This document shows positions 53,945-64,000 of a DNA stretch of 64,000 bases, piece after piece; position 1 is the first letter of the stretch, and each line of letters starts with the position of its first letter. The position numbers and the translations under genes are program-made. Source of the DNA: Mycolicibacterium psychrotolerans (lineage in GTDB: Bacteria > Actinomycetota > Actinomycetes > Mycobacteriales > Mycobacteriaceae); NCBI RefSeq assembly GCF_010729305.1, contig NZ_AP022574.1, positions 3,038,001 through 3,102,000 on the forward strand, given 5' to 3'. Below the pieces are notes generated by a model, which ran no database searches, was not told the DNA's origin, and saw only the letters and a list, made by a program, of their open reading frames with translations.

Positions 53945-55198
53945 TCAGTACTTCCCGAAGGCGAGTGCGACGTTGTGCCCGCCGAATCCGAACGAATTGT
54001 TGATGGCGTAGTCGTAATTGCCCGGCCGAGGGCCGCCCGCGACGACATCGAGGTCGATCTCGGGATCGAGGTTCTTCAAGTTGAGGGTGGGGGGAATGAT
54101 GCCGCTGCGCAGCGTCTGCACCGTGAGGATCGACTCCACCGCGCCCACTGCGCCGACAGAGTGGCCCAGCGCGGACTTGGGTGCGTAGACGGCGGGCCGG
54201 TGCCCGCGCATCGCGTTGTTGATGGCCTTGCCCTCCGCGACGTCACCGACGCTGGTGCCGGTGGCGTGCGCGTTGACGTGGTCGATGTCCGACGGCTGCA
54301 GCCCGGCCAGCTCGATGGCCCGTGCCATCGCGTAGCCCGCCCGCTCACCGTCGGGGTCCGGCGCCACCATGTGGTAGCCGTCGGAGGTGATGCTCGCGCC
54401 CATCAGGCGTGCCAGGATCGTCGCGCCGCGCGCCTTGGCGTGTTCCTCGGTCTCGATCACCATCAGCGCCCCGGCCTCGCCGAACACGAAGCCGTCGCGG
54501 TCCTTGTCGAAGGGCCTGCAGGCGCCGGCGGGGTCGTCGTTGTTGGTCGACATCACGATGCGCATCTGCGCGAAACCGGCGATCGGCACCGCCTCGATGC
54601 GCTGCTCGACGCCACCGCAGATCGCGATGTCGGCCTCACCGAGCACGATGTTGCGCCACGCCTGCGCGATGCCCTCCGAACCCGACGCACACGCCGAAAC
54701 CGGGGTGACCACCCCGGCCCTGGCATGGCGTTCGAGCCCGACGACGGCGGACGGGCCGTTGGGCATGTACATCTGCACCGCCAGCGGGGACACGGCGGTG
54801 ATTCCGCGATCCCGCATGCCGTCGTAGGCGAACACCAGCGCCTCGGCACCGCCGAGGCCGGTCCCGATCGACACCAGCATGCGCCTGCTGTCGACCTCGG
54901 GGTTGCCGGCGTTCTCCCAGACACGACGCCCCAGCACGGTGGCCATCTTCTGCGGGTACGACATCCGCCGGTTCTCGGCGTCGGTCAGTTCCCCGACGAA
55001 GTCCTCGAGCAGATGGCCGCCGATGCGCACCGGCAGATCGAACTCCTCGACGAAGGGATCGTCGAGCAGACGGATGCCGCTCTTGCCCTCCAGCAGCGCC
55101 TTCCAGGTGCCCTCGGCATCGGTGGCGACGCTCGTCGTCATCGCCATCCCGGTCACCACGACATCGGGAAGTCCGCTACCAGTTGTCGGCGAAGCCAT
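53945..55198 (-). CDS. kasB: 3-oxoacyl-ACP synthase KasB
   Basis: The 417-residue beta-ketoacyl-ACP synthase II elongates meromycolate chains to full length. The triad is Cys170 (VSACASGS), His311 (NAHATGT) and His346 (KSALGHS). It is the closest homologue of the adjacent KasA. The order kasA-kasB-accD6 identifies it. ATG 55198. Confidence 0.95.
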   Translation of the reverse strand: MASPTTGSGLPDVVVTGMAMTTSVATDAEGTWKALLEGKSGIRLLDDPFVEEFDLPVRIGGHLLEDFVGELTDAENRRMSYPQKMATVLGRRVWENAGNPEVDSRRMLVSIGTGLGGAEALVFAYDGMRDRGITAVSPLAVQMYMPNGPSAVVGLERHARAGVVTPVSACASGSEGIAQAWRNIVLGEADIAICGGVEQRIEAVPIAGFAQMRIVMSTNNDDPAGACRPFDKDRDGFVFGEAGALMVIETEEHAKARGATILARLMGASITSDGYHMVAPDPDGERAGYAMARAIELAGLQPSDIDHVNAHATGTSVGDVAEGKAINNAMRGHRPAVYAPKSALGHSVGAVGAVESILTVQTLRSGIIPPTLNLKNLDPEIDLDVVAGGPRPGNYDYAINNSFGFGGHNVALAFGKY

Positions 55199-55261
55199 GC
55201 TGGGGCGCGTGTCCTTCCTGCTACGTGTTCTCTACTTGTCGGCCCTGGTCACTCGTCAGCC

Positions 55262-56512
55262 CTAGTAGCGACCGAAGGCCAGAGCCACATTGTGGCCGCC
55301 GAAGCCGAACGAGTTGTTGATGGCGTAGCGGTAGTCGCCGTATCGAGGCTCACCCGCGACGACATCGAGATCGATCTCAGGGTCGGGCGTCTCGTAGTTC
55401 AGCGTCGGCGGGATGACACCGTCACGCAGCGCCATGACCGTCAACGCCGACTCCAGGGCGCCCACCGCACCGATCGAGTGGCCCAGCGCCGACTTCGGTG
55501 CGTACACCGCGGCGTGGTCCACACCGGCGACCCGGATCGCATTCGCCTCGGCAGTGTCACCGATCGAGGTGGCCGTGGCGTGTGCGTTGACGTGCTGGAT
55601 GTCCTTGGGCTCCAGGCCCGCGGTCTCCATCGCACGCTTCATCGCCTGACCCGCCCGCAGGCCGTCGGCCGCGGGAGCCACCATGTGGAAGGCGTCGGAG
55701 GTGATGCCTGCGCCCATCAGCCGTGCCAACGGCGTGGCGCCGCGGGCCTTGGCGTGCTCCTCGGTCTCGATGATCATCAGGGCGCCGGCCTCGCCGAAGA
55801 CGAAGCCGTCACGGTTCTTGTCGAACGGCCGCGATGCTCCCGCCGGATCCTCGTTGTTGGTCGACATCGCGCGCATCATCGAGAACGCCGCGATCGGCAG
55901 CGCCTCGATGCCGCCTTCGACACCGCCGCAGACCGCGAAGTCGGCGTCACCCATCACGATCGAACGCCACGCGTGGGCGATCGCCTCCGAACCCGACGAG
56001 CACGCCGACACCGGGGTGATGACCCCGGCGCGGGCGCCCAGTTCGAGACCGGCGACGGCCGCCGCACCGTTCGGCATGATCATCTGTACGGCGAGCGGCG
56101 ACACCTTGCGGGGGCCGCCCTCGTTCATCGCGTCGTAGGTCTCGACGATCTTCTCGCCGCCACCCAGACCGGTACCGATGACCACCGCGAACCGGTCGGG
56201 GTCGACCTCGGGCTTGCCCGCGGTCTCCCACAACCGGCCCGACAGCAGCTTCGACATGCGCTGCACGTAGGACATGCGGCGCATGTCGAGCCGGGACATG
56301 TGGCTGTCGACGTTGTCGACCAGGTGGCCACCGATGCGCACCGGCAGGTCCCACTTGGTGACGAAGTCGTCCTCCAGAATCCGGATGCCGCTTTCGCCCG
56401 CCAGCAGGCCCTTCCACGTGCTCTCGATGTCGCCGGCGAGGGCCGTGGTGGCCTCGACGGCGGTCACCACGACGCTCGGGAAACCTCCGTTAGCAGTGGA
56501 AGGCCTGCTCAT
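55262..56512 (-). CDS. kasA: 3-oxoacyl-ACP synthase KasA
   Basis: The 416-residue condensing enzyme of FAS-II extends AcpM-bound acyl chains with malonyl-AcpM. Catalytic Cys171 (VSACSSGS), His311 (NAHATAT), Lys340 and His345 (PKSALGHS) are in the same positions as in M. tuberculosis KasA. ATG 56512 overlaps the acpM stop (ATGA). It is the target of thiolactomycin-type inhibitors. Confidence 0.96.
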   Translation of the reverse strand: MSRPSTANGGFPSVVVTAVEATTALAGDIESTWKGLLAGESGIRILEDDFVTKWDLPVRIGGHLVDNVDSHMSRLDMRRMSYVQRMSKLLSGRLWETAGKPEVDPDRFAVVIGTGLGGGEKIVETYDAMNEGGPRKVSPLAVQMIMPNGAAAVAGLELGARAGVITPVSACSSGSEAIAHAWRSIVMGDADFAVCGGVEGGIEALPIAAFSMMRAMSTNNEDPAGASRPFDKNRDGFVFGEAGALMIIETEEHAKARGATPLARLMGAGITSDAFHMVAPAADGLRAGQAMKRAMETAGLEPKDIQHVNAHATATSIGDTAEANAIRVAGVDHAAVYAPKSALGHSIGAVGALESALTVMALRDGVIPPTLNYETPDPEIDLDVVAGEPRYGDYRYAINNSFGFGGHNVALAFGRY

Positions 56513-56805
56513 TCTGCCGCGAACTTCTCGCGCAGGGCGGCAGCGGCCTCGGGGTTCTCTTCTTCCAGCTTCTGGATGTAGGCGACGACGTCACCGACGG
56601 TGCGCAGACCGGCGAGGTCCTCGTCGGGGATCTTCACGCCGTACTTGTCCTCGGTCTGCACGGCGATCTCGACCATCGACAGCGAGTCGATGTCCAGGTC
56701 GTCGACGAAGGACTTCTCCGGGGTCACCTCGGAGGGCTCGATACCGGTGACCTCTTCGATGATCTCGGCGAGACCGGCGATGATTTCTTCCTGACTGGCG
56801 GGCAC
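56509..56805 (-). CDS. acpM: Meromycolate acyl carrier protein AcpM
   Basis: The 98-residue ACP has the phosphopantetheine site DIDSLSM at Ser41. The C-terminal tail is shorter than in M. tuberculosis AcpM (115 aa) but still longer than that of a standard bacterial ACP. GTG 56805 follows GAAGGAG. It carries the growing meromycolate between FabD, KasA/B, MabA, HadABC and InhA. Stop overlaps kasA. Confidence 0.95.
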   Translation of the reverse strand: MPASQEEIIAGLAEIIEEVTGIEPSEVTPEKSFVDDLDIDSLSMVEIAVQTEDKYGVKIPDEDLAGLRTVGDVVAYIQKLEEENPEAAAALREKFAAE

Positions 56806-56868
56806 AGTGGCTCCTTCTATTTCTATTTTCGGGTTGTTACCTGGTGAAACGATGGGGTCGTGCTCTCG

Positions 56869-57810
56869 TCACCGGGCGGCGCGCAGGGCTTCCGCGAGTC
56901 CGTCCAGATCGGAGGGGGTCTTGATGGGATGGGTCGGGGTGCCCTTGAGCTCACGCTTGGCGATGCCGCTCAGCGTCCCGGCCGGGGGGAACTCGACGAG
57001 CGCGGTGGCTCCGAGCTCGCGCAGGGTGTCGTTGCACAGGTCCCAGCGCACCGGACGGGTCATCTGGGCGACGAGCTTGGTCATCGCGTCGGCGGCCGAC
57101 GCGACCGGACGGCCGTCGGCGTTGGACAGCAGCGTGACGGTCGGCTCCGACGGGGTGATCCGGCCGGCGACGGCGGCGTACTCGTCCAGGGCCGGGGCCA
57201 TGTACCGGGTGTGGAACGCGCCCGCGGTCGCGAGCGGGCGGACCCGGGCGCGTGCCGGCGGGTCCTCGGCCAGCTTCTCCAGTGCTGCGACGGCACCCGC
57301 GGCGACGATCTGTCCGGTCGCGTTGCGGTTCGCCGGAACCAGGTCGAGGGCGTCGAGTCGGGCGAGCACCTCGGCCTCGTCGCCACCGAGCAGCGCCGAC
57401 ATGCCGGTGGGCTCCAGCGCACAGGCCTTGGCCATCTCGCGGCCGCGGGTGGCGGCCAGGGCGACGGCCTCGTCGGCGGTGATCACGCCGGCGATCGCGT
57501 ACGCGGCGATCTCGCCGACCGAGTGTCCCGCTGCGACGATCTCCTCGGTGCCGGTCAGGATGTCCCGTGCGGACAGTTCCTCGTAGGCCAGCAGCGTGGC
57601 GGCCACCACGAGGGGCTGGGTCACCGCGGTATCGGTGATCTCCTCGGCGTCGGCGGTGGTGCCGAGCCGTGCCAGGTCCAGGCCGCTGATCGCCGACCAC
57701 GACGCGATGCGCGTCGCGGCGCCGGGGAGCTCCAGCCACTCGGCGAGCATGCCGGGAGTCTGGGAGCCCTGTCCGGGCGCGAGGAATGCAAGCACTGTCT
57801 TGTCAGGCAC
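56869..57810 (-). CDS. fabD: Malonyl-CoA:ACP transacylase FabD
   Basis: The 313-residue MCAT loads malonyl onto AcpM. The active-site serine is Ser97 in GHSVGE and the partner is His200 in AGAFH. The N-terminal GQGSQ loop is intact. The start is GTG 57810. It is the first gene of the FAS-II operon, under the regulatory region 57811-57938. Confidence 0.95.
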   Translation of the reverse strand: MPDKTVLAFLAPGQGSQTPGMLAEWLELPGAATRIASWSAISGLDLARLGTTADAEEITDTAVTQPLVVAATLLAYEELSARDILTGTEEIVAAGHSVGEIAAYAIAGVITADEAVALAATRGREMAKACALEPTGMSALLGGDEAEVLARLDALDLVPANRNATGQIVAAGAVAALEKLAEDPPARARVRPLATAGAFHTRYMAPALDEYAAVAGRITPSEPTVTLLSNADGRPVASAADAMTKLVAQMTRPVRWDLCNDTLRELGATALVEFPPAGTLSGIAKRELKGTPTHPIKTPSDLDGLAEALRAAR

Positions 57811-57938
57811 GTCTCTAAGAAAACATTGTGAAGACGGTTTTGCGCCGTGTAAGAGACTATGAACTCTTTCTTAGGTTTTTGTGGAGAGCCCACAAAACCG
57901 CATGTGATGCGACGTCACCGAGACCGCATCGCAATGTG
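57811..57938. promoter_or_regulatory. FAS-II operon control region between mabR and fabD
   Basis: This AT-rich 128-base gap holds two inverted repeats. TTTTGTGG-AGAGC-CCACAAAA (57877-57897) is a perfect 8-5-8 palindrome. CTAAGAAA (57815-57822) and TTTCTTAG (57867-57874) form a second perfect 8-bp pair 44 bases apart. MabR is known to bind the fasII promoter, so these are prime candidate sites. Exact start sites cannot be read from sequence. Confidence 0.7.
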
Positions 57939-59228
57939 TCACCTCGGAGAAGGCACCGCAGATGTGACCGATGCAACAGCAGTGACCTGCTCAGATCCGG
58001 CCCTTGATGGAGTGCTCGCCTGCGCTTGACGCCGCAGTCGGCCCACCGTGGAGGCCACTCGCAGCACGTAGGCGTCCCGGGGAACCGTGGCGTCACGGCC
58101 CGTGAAGTCTGCGATCCGTTTGAGCCGGTAGCGGACGGTATTTGGATGAACGAACAATTTGCGCGCGCAGGCTTCGATCGCGCCACCGGAGTCGAGGTAG
58201 GCGTCGAGTGTCTCCACCAGCGTGGGTCCGGCGTCCGCGAGCGGGCGCATCACGTCCGCTTCCAGGGCGGCGGCGGCCGAGGCGTCGCCGAGCAGCGCCC
58301 GTTCGGGAAGCAGCTCGCGGGCGGCCACCGGGCGCGGCGCGCCCGCCCAGCCGGCGACGGCGTTCATCCCGGCGATGGCCTCGGTGGCGCTGAGGTGGGC
58401 CGCGCCCAGCGTCGGCGCCATCGGCCCGATGACCACCGGACCGTCACCGAACACCGTCATCAACTCCGACAGGAAGCGGTCGGTGTGCGACAACCCGCCC
58501 GAGACGACGGTGACCAGCCAGGTGCCGTGGACGTCGGCCAGGGCCGCCCTGCCGTTGCGGGTGGCGACGTCGTGCACGTCCTCGCTCGTCAGGTCCATCC
58601 GGTCGGGGCGCGGCAACCCGACGATCACCGTCGCCGCCGCGGTGGCGTCCCAATTCAGCGCGGCGGCCTGCGACTGCAGATCGGGTCCGATGTCGCCGCG
58701 CACCACGGCGTCGATCAGGTTCGCCTCCATCCGGGTGTCCCACGCACCGCGGGCCTCGGCCTGGTCGGCGTAGGCGGTGGCCGCGGCGAAGGCCAGATCA
58801 CGGCTGTAGCGCAGGATGCCGGCCGTCAGCGCGGTGAGCTGTTCCTCGCTGCGCGCCAGCAGCGGGACGACCTCCTCGAAGTACTCCATCGTCACGCGCA
58901 CCATCTCCACCGACTGGCGCAGCGCGATGCGCCTGCGCAGATCCTGCGGCACCACCTCGAACGCCTGCGCGGTGTAGCTGACATCGCTGTCGGGCTGGCG
59001 CATCCACTCGACGAAGTTCACCACCGCCGTCTGCACGACCAGCTGCACGCTGGCCCGCTGCGAGGCCTCCAGATCGGCGAAGAACGGCAGCCGTTCCTCC
59101 ATGTAGTGGACGGCCTCGGTCGCCAGCCGTCCGGAATACTGCTTGAGTCTGCGCAGCGCGGAGTCGGGAACGTTCTCCAGCACCTCGACCGTCGAGCGGG
59201 GCGGGATGTACCGATTGTTGTCGGCCAT
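57939..59228 (-). CDS. mabR: PucR/CdaR-type regulator MabR of mycolic acid synthesis
   Basis: The 429-residue protein has an N-terminal helical sensor domain, a central GAF/RsbR-type region, and a C-terminal PucR HTH (KLFVHPNTVRYRLKRIADFTGRD). It lies immediately upstream of fabD and matches Rv2242 (MabR), an acyl-CoA-responsive regulator of fasII. TAGCTT is 6 nt before ATG 59228, an own leaderless promoter even though aceE is only 40 bases upstream. Confidence 0.93.
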   Translation of the reverse strand: MADNNRYIPPRSTVEVLENVPDSALRRLKQYSGRLATEAVHYMEERLPFFADLEASQRASVQLVVQTAVVNFVEWMRQPDSDVSYTAQAFEVVPQDLRRRIALRQSVEMVRVTMEYFEEVVPLLARSEEQLTALTAGILRYSRDLAFAAATAYADQAEARGAWDTRMEANLIDAVVRGDIGPDLQSQAAALNWDATAAATVIVGLPRPDRMDLTSEDVHDVATRNGRAALADVHGTWLVTVVSGGLSHTDRFLSELMTVFGDGPVVIGPMAPTLGAAHLSATEAIAGMNAVAGWAGAPRPVAARELLPERALLGDASAAAALEADVMRPLADAGPTLVETLDAYLDSGGAIEACARKLFVHPNTVRYRLKRIADFTGRDATVPRDAYVLRVASTVGRLRRQAQASTPSRAGSEQVTAVASVTSAVPSPR

Positions 59229-59268
59229 CCCTAAAAGCTACGCCGCGATTTCGTGCAGGACCTCCAAT

Positions 59269-62058
<2,790 letters not shown>

Positions 62059-62234
62059 CTTCCGCTCCTTGTCAGGCGGTTTCGCGCACGCGATCGGCCG
62101 AGTGGGTCTGCTCGCTCTTCATGTGCACAGGTGGGTTCCATCCTTCTCCAATCCTGCCCCATGTGCAGCACCGGGTGTGAACGGTTGCATTTAGTACACC
62201 CAACCCGTTGATCGGCCGGTAACGTCTGCAGACC

Positions 62235-62813
62235 GTGCTGATCGGTTGGGGGAGCGCCGCCCGTGTGCGGTTGGCCGCCTTCGCGACCGGCACCGTCGCG
62301 GCGTTGGCGATGGTGGTCGTCGGCTGTACGAACGTCACCGACGGTGCCGCCTCGGCGCCCGAGGGCGAGGCGCCGCTGTACCGGGCGTCGGTGTCGGCCT
62401 CGCTCGAGGAGTCCGCCGCGAGTTCGTCGGCGCGTGAATCCGAACGCCAAGCCTCGCTGACCACCCAGGCGGTGCAGAGCACCTGCGAGACGATGAGCTC
62501 GAGCAGTGCCGACGCGATCGCCGCGGTCAACACCTACGTCGACGCGTTCAACACCGATCCGGGCGGCTCGGCGAGCAACGCAGGCCCCGCCGTCGACGCG
62601 CTGAACCAGAGCGCGGACCTGGTGGCGAGCGGCATGAGCGACGCGTTGCCCGGGGAGCTGCGCGACGCGCTGACCGGCTGGGTCGACGCGGCGCGGGCAG
62701 TCGCGACCGCGATCGCAGGCAACTATCCGGCCGATGATTTCAACGCCGCGATCGCCCGCCTCAACGACGCGAAGACCACCGCACTGGACCGTTGCGATGC
62801 GGCGTTCCGGTGA
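62235..62813 (+). CDS. Small lipoprotein, unknown function
   Basis: The 192-residue lipoprotein has lipobox VVGC (Cys31) and a mature Ala/Ser-rich helical domain with two conserved cysteines (STCETM, DRCDAAF) that may bridge. GTG 62235. By place it corresponds to Rv2240c. It is divergent from aceE. No catalytic motif. Confidence 0.78.
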   Translation: MLIGWGSAARVRLAAFATGTVAALAMVVVGCTNVTDGAASAPEGEAPLYRASVSASLEESAASSSARESERQASLTTQAVQSTCETMSSSSADAIAAVNTYVDAFNTDPGGSASNAGPAVDALNQSADLVASGMSDALPGELRDALTGWVDAARAVATAIAGNYPADDFNAAIARLNDAKTTALDRCDAAFR

Positions 62814-62921
62814 CGTTGCCGCCAGATGGCTTGCCGTCGTCACCCGGCGTGCGACGATAGGGGGCAACGTGGCACAGCGCACAGCGCACAGCGTGCCGAC
62901 CAGACGCAAGGAGGACTGACC

Positions 62922-63347
62922 GTGGTGTCGGCGGGTGACCCCCCGAACTACGCCCGCAAGCTGGGCATCCAAAAAGATCAGGTTGTGCAGGAACTGGGCT
63001 GGGACTCCGACGTCGATGACGACATCCGGGCCGACATCGAAGACGAGTGCGGTGGTGAACTCCTCGACGAGGACGCCGACGAGGTAGTCGACGTGGTGCT
63101 GCTGTGGTGGCGCGACGACGACGGAGACCTCGTCGACACGCTGATGGACGCGATCACGCCGCTGGCCGACGATGGTGTCATCTGGGTCGTCACGCCCAAG
63201 ACCGGCCAGCCCGGTCATGTGCAGCCCGCCGAGATCGCCGAGTCGGCGCCCACGGCCGGCCTGATGCAGACCTCGTCGGCCAATCTCGGCGACTGGATCG
63301 CCAGCAGGCTGGTGCAACCGAAATCCAAGGCCGCAGGGCGGCGATGA
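62922..63347 (+). CDS. DUF3052 family protein
   Basis: The 141-residue soluble acidic protein matches DUF3052 (YARKLGIQKDQVVQELGWDSDVD and DVVLLWWRDDDGDL). AAGGAGG ends 7 nt before GTG 62922; the adjacent GTG 62925 is an alternative. Corresponds to Rv2239c. Function unknown. It ends 7 bases before ahpE, so the two are likely one unit. Confidence 0.82.
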   Translation: MVSAGDPPNYARKLGIQKDQVVQELGWDSDVDDDIRADIEDECGGELLDEDADEVVDVVLLWWRDDDGDLVDTLMDAITPLADDGVIWVVTPKTGQPGHVQPAEIAESAPTAGLMQTSSANLGDWIASRLVQPKSKAAGRR

Positions 63348-63354
63348 CTTTCCG

Positions 63355-63816
63355 ATGAGGCAGGTCGGCGACATCGCGCCGGACTTCACGCTCGCCGATC
63401 AGAACAACCAGCGGGTGTCGTTGAGCGCGTTCCGCGGCACGAAGAACGTGCTGCTGGTCTTCTTCCCGCTCGCCTTCACCGGGATCTGTCAGCGCGAGCT
63501 CGACGAGATCCGCGATCACCTCGACGACTTCGTCGACGACGCGACGGCCACGCTGGCGATCTCGGTGGGTCCGTCGCCCACCCACAAGGTGTGGGCCGGG
63601 CAGCGTGGGTTCACGTTTCCGGTGCTGTCGGACTTCTGGCCGCACGGCGCGGTGAGCCAGGCTTACGGCGTCTTCAACGACGCGTCCGGCTTCTCGAACC
63701 GGGGCACGATCGCCGTCGACCGCGACGGGGTGGTGCGGTTCGCCGACTGCAGGCAGCCGGGGGAGGCGCGCGATCAGGCAGTGTGGAGGGCGGCGCTGGA
63801 CGCGGTGCGGGGCTGA
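63355..63816 (+). CDS. ahpE: One-cysteine peroxiredoxin AhpE
   Basis: The 153-residue protein is identical in length to M. tuberculosis AhpE. The peroxidatic Cys45 is in FTGICQ, with the conserved Pro38 and Thr42 loop. It reduces hydroperoxides and peroxynitrite, with mycothiol/mycoredoxin as reductant. ATG 63355. Confidence 0.93.
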   Translation: MRQVGDIAPDFTLADQNNQRVSLSAFRGTKNVLLVFFPLAFTGICQRELDEIRDHLDDFVDDATATLAISVGPSPTHKVWAGQRGFTFPVLSDFWPHGAVSQAYGVFNDASGFSNRGTIAVDRDGVVRFADCRQPGEARDQAVWRAALDAVRG

Positions 63817-63912
63817 CTTCCGCGCCGAGTGTGCGCGCAGGGCGGGATTCTCGCGGTTTCGGCGCCCTGGACGCACGCTCGAGTGAATTTCAGATTCGCC
63901 GCGCCCGCCGAT

Positions 63913-63918
63913 TATGCT
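63913..63918 (+). promoter_or_regulatory. -10 element for tRNA-Val
   Basis: TATGCT lies 10 nt before the mature tRNA; a weak TTTCAG at 63888-63893 could be the -35 with a 19-nt spacer. Confidence 0.45.
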
Positions 63919-63928
63919 GCCCGGGATC

Positions 63929-64000
63929 GGGCGCGTAGCTCAGTGGTAGAGCTCTGGTTTTACACACCAGCGGTCGGCGGTTCGATACCGTCCGCGCCCA
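63929..64000 (+). tRNA. tRNA-Val (anticodon TAC)
   Basis: Acceptor GGGCGCG/CGCGCCC, anticodon stem CTGGT/ACCAG around TTTACAC, T stem GGCGG/CCGTC around TTCGATA. Discriminator A is base 64000, the window end; any encoded CCA lies outside. Confidence 0.92.

Noticed and set aside
53636..56581. A very long open frame (981 codons) antisense to kasA/kasB
   Set aside because: It has Arg/His/Gly-rich shadow composition with no domain, and lies wholly opposite well-conserved genes. High-GC codon bias keeps such frames open.

Overview
The window is high-GC actinobacterial DNA and reads as the chromosome of a fast-growing, environmental-type Mycobacterium (Mycolicibacterium). The strongest evidence is the right end, which carries the mycolic-acid FAS-II block (fabD-acpM-kasA-kasB-accD6), its regulator mabR, aceE, glpD, ahpE and mscR. 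From memory this is the Mycobacterium tuberculosis Rv2238c-Rv2260 neighbourhood, here inverted and with local insertions and losses. Other mycobacterial traits are a PGRS-like glycine-rich protein, a 13E12-type HNH protein with an SOS box, DUF3145/DUF3052/DUF732 proteins, and many genes whose -10 hexamer lies 6-8 nt before the start codon, as expected for leaderless mRNAs. Species cannot be named from this alone.

Layout. 1-5.5 kb: the end of a TldE/PmbA protein, a CMD-family protein, tRNA-Met, a secreted protein, DedA, an L,D-transpeptidase and a class III adenylate cyclase. 5.7-12.9 kb: an envelope/secretion region with a PGRS-linked GH5 glycosidase, a lipoprotein, an overlapping operon (S53 sedolisin, double-zinc-ribbon membrane protein, membrane-anchored protein), a mini zinc ribbon and a DUF732 protein. 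12.9-23 kb: DUF427, a POT peptide transporter, a PhoD-like phosphatase, an aldo/keto reductase, an M4 metallopeptidase, an alpha/beta hydrolase and AzlCD. 23-30.9 kb: catabolic and regulatory genes (TetR/Rieske oxygenase/DapB-like dehydrogenase, 13E12-HNH, P450/TetR/SDR). 30.9-36 kb: a dppABCD-type ABC importer. 36-40.5 kb: a secreted protein-DUF4185-oxidoreductase operon, a SABATH methyltransferase and a two-TM protein. 40.5-47.8 kb: the mscR-MBL pair, a truncated LigB-type dioxygenase, a LuxR regulator, a methyltransferase, a homocysteine methyltransferase, a beta-lactamase-like protein and DUF3145. 47.8-52.5 kb: lipid kinase and alkyl-DHAP-synthase-like oxidase divergent from TetR-glpD. 52.5-62 kb: the FAS-II block, mabR and aceE. 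62-64 kb: a lipoprotein, DUF3052, ahpE and tRNA-Val.

How the genes fit together. AceE feeds acetyl units to FAS-II (FabD malonylation of AcpM, KasA/KasB condensation, AccD6 carboxylation) under MabR, and the MabR-FabD gap contains striking inverted repeats. The glycerolipid genes on either side of a 17-bp intergenic region appear to share one promoter/operator. MscR and AhpE provide formaldehyde/nitrosative and peroxide defence. The 5.7-21 kb region is rich in exported hydrolases (GH5, S53, M4, LDT, PhoD) and is the most accessory-looking part. No insertion sequences, prophage genes or CRISPR arrays were seen.
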